Source of the DNA: a virus
DNA length: 64,000 nucleotides
Reading direction: 5' to 3' (one strand)
IMG/VR virus record: IMGVR_UViG_3300012582_000194
Location: 124,001-188,000 of that record
Below the pieces are notes generated by a model. The model was not told where the DNA came from and did not search any database. It saw nothing but the letters and a program-made list of their open reading frames with translations. Each line of letters begins with the position of its first letter. The stretch's first letter is position 1. The position numbers and the translations under genes are program-made. Shown in pieces: positions 7,689 to 15,538 of this stretch.

Positions 7689-7756
7689 GAGGATACATTG
7701 GAAATGTATTAGATCGGGATTAACCTGGTGCGTGAGTTTGAATCTCACTTCTTCCA
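7666..7756 (+). tRNA. tRNA-Ser(GGA), overlapping the HNH gene
   Basis: Acceptor GGAAGAA / TTCTTCC perfect, D arm CTC/GAG, anticodon arm ATACA-TTGGAAA-TGTAT, long variable arm, T stem GTGAG/CTCAC. The first 23 nt are the end of the HNH coding sequence. Confidence 0.82.
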
Positions 7757-7761
7757 CAAAT

Positions 7762-7835
7762 GGCTTAGTGATGTAATTGGTAAACGTGTTCGGTTCAAAC
7801 CCGAAATTTTATAGGTTCGAGTCCTATCTAAGCTA
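7762..7835 (+). tRNA. tRNA with Leu anticodon CAA and short variable loop
   Basis: Acceptor GGCTTAG / CTAAGCT, D stem ATGT/ACGT, anticodon arm TTCGG-TTCAAAC-CCGAA, T stem ATAGG/CCTAT. The 5-nt variable region is atypical for bacterial tRNA-Leu, so amino-acid identity is uncertain. Confidence 0.75.
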
Positions 7836-7846
7836 CAATAATAAAT

Positions 7847-7921
7847 GCCATTGTGGTGGAATTGGTTATACACACTAGTCTAAGAAACTAGGAATTGCAG
7901 GTTCGACTCCTGTCAATGGTA
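7847..7921 (+). tRNA. tRNA with Leu anticodon AAG and short variable loop
   Basis: Acceptor GCCATTG / CAATGGT, anticodon arm CTAGT-CTAAGAA-ACTAG, T stem GCAGG/CCTGT. The D region (GGTGGAATTGGTTATACAC) is like tRNA-Leu, but the variable loop is only 5 nt and A34 is rare in bacteria. Confidence 0.75.
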
Positions 7922-7940
7922 CTAAAAAATATATATTTAT

Positions 7941-8624
7941 GTGATAAAAAAACAAAATGTAAAGGTTAAAATAACAGATATAGCAAATAATATTCTATTA
8001 AATGGTACTTTTAATATAAGAATTAAAAATTATAGAATTGAAATTTTAATTGATTATCCAACATTTAAAAAATTGGAATCTGAGGATAAAGGATATATGT
8101 TATTTAATGATATGGTTATTACAATTAATGATATGAATGTAAAACCAATTATTTATTATTTTCTTTTAGAAGAACCTATATCAGATAATGATAATAGAAG
8201 AGAATTTTTTAAATTTCTAAACGGTAGTGATAAATATATTGAAGAAGAAATGTATATAGTTCATAGAAGAAAGCGTGATTTTACAACAGAGCATTTAACT
8301 ATTGAATTTGATAATATTGAATATTCAATAATTGATTATATAATCTATTGTCAAAAAATTTACGATAAAGCAATTAGACAGAAAATTAATATATTTAAAC
8401 AAAATTTACCAGAAATAATAGAATTTAATTCTACTAAAGAAGTTCTACAACTAAATATTCGTGAAAAAGATGATGATGATGGATTTGTATTTGAATACTT
8501 AGATTGTAATAATAAATCAATTATTAATTTTGAATCGTATGATGATATTAATTCTTATGAGATTTCGGAAATATATGGTAACATGCTTAATATAAATAAA
8601 CAAGTTAAAATATTACAATTTTAG
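7941..8624 (+). CDS. Hypothetical protein, 227 aa
   Basis: GTG start, the only in-frame choice downstream of the last tRNA. Acidic, beta-rich appearance with repeated short strands and Ile/Asn/Asp richness; no transmembrane segment, no motif recognised. Its 3' end is convergent with the gene at 8633-9004. Confidence 0.65.
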   Translation: MIKKQNVKVKITDIANNILLNGTFNIRIKNYRIEILIDYPTFKKLESEDKGYMLFNDMVITINDMNVKPIIYYFLLEEPISDNDNRREFFKFLNGSDKYIEEEMYIVHRRKRDFTTEHLTIEFDNIEYSIIDYIIYCQKIYDKAIRQKINIFKQNLPEIIEFNSTKEVLQLNIREKDDDDGFVFEYLDCNNKSIINFESYDDINSYEISEIYGNMLNINKQVKILQF

Positions 8625-8632
8625 CTTGTTGG

Positions 8633-9004
8633 CTAAATAATTTGCAATTGTATTTTAAGTCCTCTATCATTCAAAGTATTCATGAATGTAATTATATATT
8701 GTGCTAACATAGAGTCATCAGGATTCATATAAATGGATACTAATTCTTCTGTATTAGAACTATATTCATTATTGGTTATAAAATTTAATAGTTTATCAAA
8801 ATCTGAGCGGTATTTTTTACGTCTATCGCTATCATTATACATAAAAGGAGTTCCAATAGGATTACGCAAACCAGGGTATGACATTACTTTCTTTTTTAAA
8901 TAGCTAAGAAGTGATATTTTTCTATATGACATAGGAAATTTTGAAAAACCTTCTTCAAATAGATTTAAGTATTGTTCTCTTAGTTTTTCTATATCGTTAT
9001 TCAT
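8633..9004 (-). CDS. Hypothetical helical protein
   Basis: 123 residues, mostly helical and basic in the middle (YRKISLLSYLKKKV, DRRKKYRSDFDKLL). No signal peptide, no family recognised. It diverges from the RNA ligase gene. Confidence 0.6.
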   Translation of the reverse strand: MNNDIEKLREQYLNLFEEGFSKFPMSYRKISLLSYLKKKVMSYPGLRNPIGTPFMYNDSDRRKKYRSDFDKLLNFITNNEYSSNTEELVSIYMNPDDSMLAQYIITFMNTLNDRGLKIQLQII

Positions 9005-9061
9005 AATTTTGGGACATTTATTCCTATTTCTACTAAATGAGAATCAAAAAGTTTTAAAATG

Positions 9062-9093
9062 TTTGTATTTGTGTATATATTTTGCTATATTTG
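9062..9093 (+). promoter_or_regulatory. Host-type promoter for RNA ligase
   Basis: TTTG (9062-9065), 20 nt, TATATTTG (9086-9093); the ATG follows at 9099. Confidence 0.75.
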
Positions 9094-9098
9094 TGTAT

Positions 9099-9680
9099 AT
9101 GAAAAAAATAAGCACATTATTTAAAAAGGATCCTAAAGATTTGGGTTTAGTAACTACTGAAGTTAGTCCTGAAAATGATTGGGTTATAAAAGGAGAAGGT
9201 ATAGCAACTCGTAAATGGGATGGTATTGCTACTGCTATTATGGACGGTTGTTTATTTAAAAGGTATGATGTAAAAAAAGGAAGAACTGCTCCTATTGGTG
9301 CTATTCCTTGTCAAGAACCTGATGAAATAACAGGACATCATCCACATTGGGTAAAATGTGAAAGAACAAATCCTGCCGATAAATATTTCTTTATGGCATT
9401 TGATAGTTTAGAAGATAAATCTGAGGGAACATATGAATTAATTTCTGATAATTTTCAAGGTAGACATTCTAAAAAGAATCCTGAGAACATTACAGGACAT
9501 AAGCTTATTAAACATGGTGTTGAATCATTTGAATTGAATGATTTAAGCTTTGAAGCTATAAAAGCGTTTATATGCAATCCTGATAATGATGTTGAAGGTA
9601 TTGTATTCCACCATAAGACTGATGGTAGAATGTGTAAAATTAAAAAATCTAATTTTGGAGTCCTTAGATATAAAATATAA
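9099..9680 (+). CDS. RNA ligase (DUF5565-like nucleotidyltransferase)
   Basis: 193 residues from the ATG that follows the promoter; an upstream in-frame start at 9009 would cross it. Ligase motif I is K39-W-D-G in GIATRKWDG, the lysine that would be adenylylated. Later motifs are visible as FMAFDSLED, DVEGIVFHH (motif IV) and CKIKKSNFG (motif V, KxKxxxFG). The order and small size fit the single-domain DUF5565/T4 Rnl-type RNA ligases. Likely role is repair of cleaved tRNA or other RNA during infection, with the HAD protein at 3004-3516 as possible end-healing partner (inferred). Confidence 0.85.
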   Translation: MKKISTLFKKDPKDLGLVTTEVSPENDWVIKGEGIATRKWDGIATAIMDGCLFKRYDVKKGRTAPIGAIPCQEPDEITGHHPHWVKCERTNPADKYFFMAFDSLEDKSEGTYELISDNFQGRHSKKNPENITGHKLIKHGVESFELNDLSFEAIKAFICNPDNDVEGIVFHHKTDGRMCKIKKSNFGVLRYKI

Positions 9681-10036
9681 TGAAAAAGATTAATCATTTA
9701 TCTCTCATAGAATTAGAAGCAGAACTCGCCGAGTTAAAATCTGATACATTGTATATAAAAATACTTGAATTACAGAAACAAATTACTGTAATGAAAAATA
9801 TTAACAATAAAGAAGTTATTGAAGATTTTCTTAAAGAAAATAAAAACAGACTTGTAAAAGTAAAAGGTATTGTAGATAAAGGCATTATTCAAGATGCTTT
9901 TTTAAAAAGAAATGATATAGTTGTAAAAGTTCTTATATATGGTTATAACCGTAGTAAAAGATTTTTTAACTATAAATTAAATGAAATTGATATTATTGGG
10001 AAATATATTCCACCTGTAGTAAAAAATATAAATTAG
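9680..10036 (+). CDS. Coiled-coil hypothetical protein
   Basis: 118 residues. An N-terminal coiled coil (about 5-60, LSLIELEAELAELKSD) is followed by a basic beta-rich section. The ATG shares its A with the ligase TAA, so the two are coupled. Function unknown. Confidence 0.65.
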   Translation: MKKINHLSLIELEAELAELKSDTLYIKILELQKQITVMKNINNKEVIEDFLKENKNRLVKVKGIVDKGIIQDAFLKRNDIVVKVLIYGYNRSKRFFNYKLNEIDIIGKYIPPVVKNIN

Positions 10037-10037
10037 A

Positions 10038-10337
10038 ATGGATTTATCTTTCGAAATGTTATATGATGGTATGGAGTTCTCTGCTCGAATAAATGAAATA
10101 CCTTGTGTTGGTAAAATAGCATTGTTCGATGGTGGTGTATATTTGTGTCAAAATGTAAAATCGGGGGCATATTGTGTTCGTAATAAAAGACATGGATATG
10201 ATTTTAGTTGGGCAATATTAACAAAGAATTGTTATAAGAAAACAATAGAACGTGCATTAAAACAAAATCATGTATCTGAGTTTAAAATTTTAAATAGAAG
10301 AAAGAATAGAATAACTGAATTTTATAATAAAAAATAG
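10038..10337 (+). CDS. Tandem paralogue 1 of 4 (SH3-like small protein)
   Basis: 99 residues. Shared layout: (L/M)SFExLxDGMEFSA, then GxxxxFDGGVYLCQN, a Cys-containing loop (AYCVRNKRHGY), FSW, and a basic end RRKNRITEFYNKK. The beta pattern suggests a small barrel; no function is known. It lies 1 nt after the previous stop. Confidence 0.65.
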   Translation: MDLSFEMLYDGMEFSARINEIPCVGKIALFDGGVYLCQNVKSGAYCVRNKRHGYDFSWAILTKNCYKKTIERALKQNHVSEFKILNRRKNRITEFYNKK

Positions 10338-10338
10338 A

Positions 10339-10638
10339 ATGAATTTAACATTTGAGTCATTGCAAGATGGTATGGAATTTTCCGCACATATAGATGGGAC
10401 ACCATGTGAAGGTAAACTTTGTATGTATGATAACCATGTCTTTTTATGTCAAGACAAGAAAGATGGTATTGATTGTAGACGTGACAGAAGACATGGTTAT
10501 CAATTTAGTTGGATAATTAAAGATCCATATAAAAAAACTACAACACTTGATCAAGCATTGAAGATACATGGTGTAACTGGATTTAAAATTCTGAATAAAA
10601 GAAAAGATAGAATAACTGACTTTTATAATCAAAACTAA
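10339..10638 (+). CDS. Tandem paralogue 2 of 4
   Basis: 99 residues, clearly homologous along its length to its neighbours (DGMEFSAHIDGTPCEGK, VFLCQDK, RRHGYQFSW). Ends KRKDRITDFYNQN. Confidence 0.65.
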   Translation: MNLTFESLQDGMEFSAHIDGTPCEGKLCMYDNHVFLCQDKKDGIDCRRDRRHGYQFSWIIKDPYKKTTTLDQALKIHGVTGFKILNKRKDRITDFYNQN

Positions 10639-10643
10639 TTGAA

Positions 10644-10943
10644 ATGGAATTATCTTTTGAATCATTAACAGATGGTATGGAATTTTCTGCTAACATAGAT
10701 GGAATACCATGTGTTGGTAAAATTGCTGTATTTAGTGGTTTTGTATATTTATGTCAAAATAAAAAATCTGGCGCACTTTGTGGATACGATAAAAGACATG
10801 GTTATAATAGTAGTTGGATAATTAGAAATCCTGCTAAACATGTTCCATCACTATCGGTATCGTTCGCTGAAAACAGAGTAACTGAATTTAAAATTCTGAA
10901 TAAAAGAAAAGATAGAATAACTGAATTTTATAATCAACATTAA
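10644..10943 (+). CDS. Tandem paralogue 3 of 4
   Basis: 99 residues; DGMEFSANIDGIPCVGK, VYLCQNKKSG, KRHGYNSSW. The last 18 codons are nearly identical to copy 2 (ILNKRKDRIT), suggesting recent duplication or gene conversion. Confidence 0.65.
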   Translation: MELSFESLTDGMEFSANIDGIPCVGKIAVFSGFVYLCQNKKSGALCGYDKRHGYNSSWIIRNPAKHVPSLSVSFAENRVTEFKILNKRKDRITEFYNQH

Positions 10944-10944
10944 A

Positions 10945-11250
10945 ATGGATTTATCTTTCGAATTGTTATATGATGGTATAGAATATTCTGCTAACATTGT
11001 TGGAATACCTTGTGTAGGTAAAGTTTCTATGTTTGATAACAGTGTTTATTTATGTCAAGATAAAACAGAAGGTTCTGACTGTGGTGTTGATAGAAGACAT
11101 GGTTATGATTACAGTTGGGTGATTGTAGAAAGTTTGGACGATACTCCATTAGAAGAAGCATTGGATTTAAATGATGTTAAAGATTTTAAAATAATAAATA
11201 GAGTAGCTGATAAAAGAAAAGAAAGAATAAATAAATTAAATTTTGACTAA
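10945..11250 (+). CDS. Tandem paralogue 4 of 4
   Basis: 101 residues; DGIEYSANIVGIPCVGK, VYLCQDKTEG, RRHGYDYSW. The tail is DKRKERINKLNFD, intermediate between the FYN ending of copies 1-3 and the LNI ending of the 60-62 kb family. Confidence 0.65.
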   Translation: MDLSFELLYDGIEYSANIVGIPCVGKVSMFDNSVYLCQDKTEGSDCGVDRRHGYDYSWVIVESLDDTPLEEALDLNDVKDFKIINRVADKRKERINKLNFD

Positions 11251-11259
11251 TATCTATTA

Positions 11260-12849
11260 TTATTTCAAATAGTCAATTAACGAAGAAAGTATTTCTTGTT
11301 TATTTTCTATACCATCAATTTGTTTTACAAAATTTATAAATCTTTTTTTATCATCATCACTTGTAAATTTAATATGTTGATTTCCAATAGAACCATTATC
11401 ATAAACTCTAAATGTTGTAGTATAATTATTATCAACAGTTTCAAAAAAATCATTTATTGAATTATATACCAATGTATTATAATCATCAAATAGTTTACTG
11501 TTTATAAAAATTATATTTAAGAATCCTGCTGATGCTACATAGGTACTAACACCAGAAGTATCAATTACGCATGTTATAGGATTCTCGTATTTACCTACTA
11601 GTAAATTAAAAACTCCCCATTTTTCTTTACTTTTATTGAGATAATAAATAAAATTATTTGCTTCTGAATACACATCATCCTCTTCTTCGTCTTCATCATC
11701 AAAGTCAACATTTTCTCTAATATCTAATGGTTTATCAAAACGAAATGCATTTAGAGGGATATTATTTTCAGTTAAGAATGTTATAACATTTTTTATACTA
11801 TTGGTATCGGTAAATTTTCTATAGATTACATCAGATGTTATATTAACGTATATTCTATATTTAGATTTTTTCCTTTGGTATTTACCCAATCTAACATAAT
11901 CATTATTCTTTGCAATATCTAAAAATTCTTCTCTAATCATAGTAAATTTAATGCTTGACGGAGTTCCCCAAGTACTCGTTTTATTATATTTTAGACTATG
12001 TGGTTCAATAATACATCTACAATTACCTGTTTTTTTATTCCATGTATGTATAATTCCATATTTTTCTTTACTTTTTTCTAAGTCTTCGAAAAATATTTCG
12101 TCTTCTTCTTCCTCGCCATCATCATCGTAATCTAAATATTCATTTAATGTCATAATTTTTTTCAATTCATCATCAAGTTCAATAGTCTTAAATGTCTTTT
12201 CGCATTCTTTTACTAACTCTTTAATATTATTGTATTTTTTAGATATAACCATAATACCTTCTAATTCTATAGATGGTCCATCAACAGATAAAGTTTCAAT
12301 TTCTTTTATATCTTTATTAAGAACAATTGTGTAATAATCACTATCTTGAATTAAATGATACCATATCTTTCTACTATTATCATTAGTGGCATAAGAAGAA
12401 CTTCTAGCATATCCAATTTCATTTATAAGAGCTTTGTACATCTTATACCCTAAACCAATTCCAAATAATTTATCGGATAATCCTATTGCATGTATTCTAT
12501 TTAATGGATGTTCAACTTGAAAAGCTAATTTTAATTTAAGTCTATTTTGTGTAATTTCTTTATATTCATTTACTAATTTAAGTAAATGTATGTTCTCTTT
12601 TACTGATACTGACCATTCATCAGTTTTGTAAACTTTTCTATCTAATACAGCATATAAATCATCTACAGAAATGTATTTTAAAATTGTTCTAATTTCGGTT
12701 AATAATAATTCACCTTTATCATCAGTTTGGGATTCTGGTTTATTTTTTGTAAGTTCTTTATTTTGTATTAGATAAAAGTCCTTATTAGAGTCTATCCATT
12801 GTTTAGACATCTCTTTTTCAAATAAATAGAATTTCTTTAAAAATTTCAT
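11260..12849 (-). CDS. Large packaged-type protein with GNAT-like N-terminal region
   Basis: 529 residues beginning MKFLKKFYLFEKE. Residues about 105-180 (IHAIGLSDKLFGIGLGYKMY, then an IWYHLIQDSDYY block) resemble the acetyl-CoA-binding part of GNAT folds and match the paralogue at 26823-27713. Two Asp/Glu-only linkers (about 243-255 and 380-392) separate three units; the second and third each begin KSKEK(Y/W)G. Enzyme activity is unproven. A decamer TTAATATATA (minus strand) sits 4 nt upstream, so the gene is probably late. Confidence 0.7.
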   Translation of the reverse strand: MKFLKKFYLFEKEMSKQWIDSNKDFYLIQNKELTKNKPESQTDDKGELLLTEIRTILKYISVDDLYAVLDRKVYKTDEWSVSVKENIHLLKLVNEYKEITQNRLKLKLAFQVEHPLNRIHAIGLSDKLFGIGLGYKMYKALINEIGYARSSSYATNDNSRKIWYHLIQDSDYYTIVLNKDIKEIETLSVDGPSIELEGIMVISKKYNNIKELVKECEKTFKTIELDDELKKIMTLNEYLDYDDDGEEEEDEIFFEDLEKSKEKYGIIHTWNKKTGNCRCIIEPHSLKYNKTSTWGTPSSIKFTMIREEFLDIAKNNDYVRLGKYQRKKSKYRIYVNITSDVIYRKFTDTNSIKNVITFLTENNIPLNAFRFDKPLDIRENVDFDDEDEEEDDVYSEANNFIYYLNKSKEKWGVFNLLVGKYENPITCVIDTSGVSTYVASAGFLNIIFINSKLFDDYNTLVYNSINDFFETVDNNYTTTFRVYDNGSIGNQHIKFTSDDDKKRFINFVKQIDGIENKQEILSSLIDYLK

Positions 12850-12853
12850 AGTT

Positions 12854-12863
12854 TATATATTAA
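12854..12863 (-). promoter_or_regulatory. Late-type decamer TTAATATATA
   Basis: Minus strand, 4 nt from the start codon of the 529-residue gene, implying a leaderless or near-leaderless transcript. Confidence 0.55.
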
Positions 12864-12877
12864 TATTACAGCTTTGA

Positions 12878-12887
12878 TTAATATATA
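12878..12887 (+). promoter_or_regulatory. Late-type decamer TTAATATATA, divergent copy
   Basis: Plus-strand copy 24 nt before the GTG at 12912, back to back with the minus-strand copy. Confidence 0.5.
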
Positions 12888-12911
12888 GATTTAGAAAACT
12901 TTTAGTATAGG

Positions 12912-13337
12912 GTGAAGAAACTATTGAATAAAACGTTTAAGGAGATGGCTTTTGAGTTTTCCCTTATGGTTACTTTTAGTACAGGAGTTACTGCATTCTA
13001 TCATGTTGTCTTAGGAATAATTAATGATTATAAACCACATTTTACTAACCACGCATTAATTTATTTAATACTTACATCTTGTTGTATCCTATTACAGTCT
13101 ATCTATGAAGTTATCCAAGAAAAGAACTCTATTGGGAAAGTAATACCATGTTTTATTGATAGAATAATTAACATCGTTGGATTTACCTTCATGTTAGTTC
13201 CAACTGTCTTAATTATCAATAAAGCATTTGGTTATACTGAAATTCTTGGAGATTTTAAGATTCAAGGCGTTGTTTTGAGCTATTTTTTATCATTTATAAC
13301 ATTTTTAGTAAGAACTTACATATTTCATAGAGATTAA
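12912..13337 (+). CDS. Four-helix integral membrane protein
   Basis: 141 residues, GTG start. Four hydrophobic segments at about 14-36, 45-65, 83-103 and 118-137, with short polar loops. No motif is recognised; holin or envelope-modifying roles are possible but unsupported. Confidence 0.65.
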   Translation: MKKLLNKTFKEMAFEFSLMVTFSTGVTAFYHVVLGIINDYKPHFTNHALIYLILTSCCILLQSIYEVIQEKNSIGKVIPCFIDRIINIVGFTFMLVPTVLIINKAFGYTEILGDFKIQGVVLSYFLSFITFLVRTYIFHRD

Positions 13338-13369
13338 TTTGTGAATTCAAGGTTTTTTGTGTAAATTTG
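13338..13369 (+). promoter_or_regulatory. Host-type promoter
   Basis: TTTG (13338-13341), 20 nt, TAAATTTG (13362-13369), 16 nt ahead of the ATG at 13386. Confidence 0.75.
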
Positions 13370-13385
13370 TATTATAATTCAAATT

Positions 13386-13757
13386 ATGGAAAGTATAAGA
13401 ACTACATTAATAGCTAAAACTCTTAAAAATTATCCTTCGCATAAAATAATTTTATATGCTATAGAATTGGGTAAGGGTATGATGTATTCTTTACAGAAAG
13501 CTTTAAGAAATGAAAATATTAGACATTATATGTTGGATATGTGTGACTTACATGTGGATATTTATTTGAATCATATTAAAAGTAGCTCAGAACATTCGGT
13601 TTTTGTATTAGCTGATTTCCATAAATTATCAGAATCAAATAAAAATAAAATTCTAATGTATATGTTCGAAAATGATAAGAAGTTGAATTTTGTTATCTGT
13701 GGATTGGATAGTATAAGCATTGATAATGTGCTATTAAATAAAATGATTACAGTTTAA
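13386..13757 (+). CDS. Small protein resembling a degraded AAA-type ATPase
   Basis: 123 residues. HKIILYAIELGKGMMYSL occupies the place of a Walker A region but lacks GKT/S. HSVFVLADFHKL resembles a Walker B strand, and NFVICGLDSISID a sensor strand. This strand order is that of AAA or clamp-loader domains without the nucleotide-binding residues. The similarity is weak and is my reading; it may be unrelated. Confidence 0.5.
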   Translation: MESIRTTLIAKTLKNYPSHKIILYAIELGKGMMYSLQKALRNENIRHYMLDMCDLHVDIYLNHIKSSSEHSVFVLADFHKLSESNKNKILMYMFENDKKLNFVICGLDSISIDNVLLNKMITV

Positions 13758-13758
13758 A

Positions 13759-13790
13759 TTTGTATTTGTTTACAAATTTTAGTACCTTTG
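13759..13790 (+). promoter_or_regulatory. Host-type promoter
   Basis: TTTG (13759-13762), 20 nt, TACCTTTG (13783-13790); ATG at 13811. Confidence 0.75.
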
Positions 13791-13810
13791 TATTACTAAA
13801 TAATAAAACT

Positions 13811-14065
13811 ATGCTAAAAGTATTTATATCAGATGGTGGACTTGGATATGGGCAAGCAGCATTCTTAATAAAATTGGAAGGTGATGATTATTTGTGTATA
13901 GCAACACATGGTATTGATGAAGATGATACCTACGCAATGTATCGTGTGGGTGAAATTGTAAAAGATTTGGAAGATATTTATGTATCGCCAAGTGATTTTA
14001 AATTGGAGGACTCTCCTTTATTCAAAACATATCTATTCCAACATTTCTTAAAAACTAAAGTATAA
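13811..14065 (+). CDS. Hypothetical protein
   Basis: 84 residues. The start at 13811 is chosen because it follows the promoter; an upstream in-frame TTG at 13760 precedes the -7 box. Contains GGLGYGQAAFLIKLEGDDYLCIATHG, split as a glycine-rich loop and a beta hairpin. Function unknown; stop overlaps the next ATG. Confidence 0.65.
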   Translation: MLKVFISDGGLGYGQAAFLIKLEGDDYLCIATHGIDEDDTYAMYRVGEIVKDLEDIYVSPSDFKLEDSPLFKTYLFQHFLKTKV

Positions 14066-14427
14066 TGTCAAGTTTCAAATTTATAGAAATGAGAGATTGT
14101 GGTTCTACCAATTGTCCACATTGTGGTTCGGAAGGCAGGTATATCTATACTTGGGAACAGGATGGTAAGGTATATTCTGCTATGGCAGGATGCTACAAAG
14201 CATTAACTGGTAAATTAGAGAAAGGCGAAGCTTCTCGTTTCTATGAAATTTTAGCTGAAAAAGTAGTAAAAAATAAAACTCTTAATGGTTGGGATAAAGC
14301 AGTGTTAAGAATGCAGGAATATATTAAAGCAAATATTACGGATGTAAAAAAAGTAATATGGGCAGAAAATAAAATAGGTGAAGCATTGAGTCAAAGAAAA
14401 AAATATTTAGCTAAAAAGAGATATTAG
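14065..14427 (+). CDS. Zinc-finger-like hypothetical protein
   Basis: 120 residues. C12 with C17-PHC-20 (CGSTNCPHCGSEG), plus C43 in MAGCYKAL, could bind one zinc. The rest is helical and ends in a basic tail (SQRKKYLAKKRY). Overlaps the previous stop by 1 nt. Unknown function. Confidence 0.65.
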   Translation: MSSFKFIEMRDCGSTNCPHCGSEGRYIYTWEQDGKVYSAMAGCYKALTGKLEKGEASRFYEILAEKVVKNKTLNGWDKAVLRMQEYIKANITDVKKVIWAENKIGEALSQRKKYLAKKRY

Positions 14428-14428
14428 T

Positions 14429-14632
14429 ATGTGTTTAACTGCATTTAGAAATGGTGACTTAGTGAGAATGCCAAACTGCAAAGATTTTAGATTGACATCT
14501 GATGTATATGAATATAAAATAGGGAGAATGGGATTTAATACTGATAGAGAAAATGATAAGCCAATTTCTTATTTAAAATTACTAGAATCTGCTTACTTAG
14601 TAGAAACTAAAAGTGGAAGAAAAAATAAATAA
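14429..14632 (+). CDS. Hypothetical protein
   Basis: 67 residues, third gene of the 13811-14632 run (1-nt gap). Basic, no motif; ends KSGRKNK. Confidence 0.6.
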   Translation: MCLTAFRNGDLVRMPNCKDFRLTSDVYEYKIGRMGFNTDRENDKPISYLKLLESAYLVETKSGRKNK

Positions 14633-15538
14633 CTATTTTCTTATTATTGCATAGTTCTTGATAAACCAATCAATCGTATTGTTCAACCCTTCTTCTAAGG
14701 ATGTAAATTCAAAATCCTTAAAATCACTCTTAGCTGTTTTTTTAAATTGACCATTTGGTTTTGATGTATCAAACTTCATCTTACTTAATACATTAAATCT
14801 ATCGGCTATTATAACGGCAATATCTTTTATTGAATACTCATTTTCATTGATTGCCATAAAAGGTTCTTCTCTTTTCCAATTATCAATACTCCATAATATA
14901 AGTTTAGATAAATCATCCGAATAGATAAACTGTCTTAATGGTGTACCATCACTCCATACAATAAAATCATTCCCTGTAAGGCTAGCTTCATATGCCTTTC
15001 TAATTAGTGCAGGAATCAAATGTGAATTTTCTAAATGATAGTAATCATTCTTACCGTAGACATTTGTAGGTATTACGCTTATCCAATTCTTACCTGTGAA
15101 ATTTCTATACATCTTAGTTTGATAATATAATAGTCTTTTAGCATATGAATATCCACTGTTGGATGAATGTGGACTTCCTAAATCTAATTGATTTGCAGTT
15201 AATGGATATGAAACATTGTCATTTGGAAATATACAAGTAGATAAAATAGAAATAAAGTTCTCTACATTATTATTCAAAGCGGATTCTAAAATGTTTGAAT
15301 TGATTTTAACGTTCTCGCTAAAAAATCCATTGTTATCTTTCATATTTGAAAATACACCTCCGACTTTTGCAGCACAATGTATGATTGTATCAGGTGCTTC
15401 GGCTTCAATATAATTATTAGTTTGAGTTAAGTCTAATAAATTAGCCTTCTCTCTTGTATGTTCAATAGCATTACTAATATTATTTGCCAAAGAACTACCT
15501 AATAGTCCTTTTGATCCAGTTATCATTATTCGTTGCAT
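14633..15538 (-). CDS. GDP-L-fucose synthase-like nucleotide-sugar epimerase/reductase
   Basis: 301 residues, full-length short-chain dehydrogenase/reductase. Rossmann motif TGSKGLLG near the N-terminus, AAKVGG near residue 57, STCIFP (the Ser-loop of GDP-fucose synthases), the catalytic YSYAK, TNVYGKND, and WSDGTPLRQFIYSDDL late. GDP-fucose synthases epimerise and reduce GDP-4-keto-6-deoxymannose to GDP-fucose. No partner dehydratase is in the window, so it may use a host intermediate or act on another sugar. It may serve glycosylation of virion, DNA or host surface (inferred). Confidence 0.85.
   Translation of the reverse strand: MQRIMITGSKGLLGSSLANNISNAIEHTREKANLLDLTQTNNYIEAEAPDTIIHCAAKVGGVFSNMKDNNGFFSENVKINSNILESALNNNVENFISILSTCIFPNDNVSYPLTANQLDLGSPHSSNSGYSYAKRLLYYQTKMYRNFTGKNWISVIPTNVYGKNDYYHLENSHLIPALIRKAYEASLTGNDFIVWSDGTPLRQFIYSDDLSKLILWSIDNWKREEPFMAINENEYSIKDIAVIIADRFNVLSKMKFDTSKPNGQFKKTAKSDFKDFEFTSLEEGLNNTIDWFIKNYAIIRK

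Noticed and set aside
9009-9098. N-terminal extension of the RNA ligase
   Set aside because: It would cross the promoter -33/-7 boxes; the hydrophobic stretch is translated promoter DNA.
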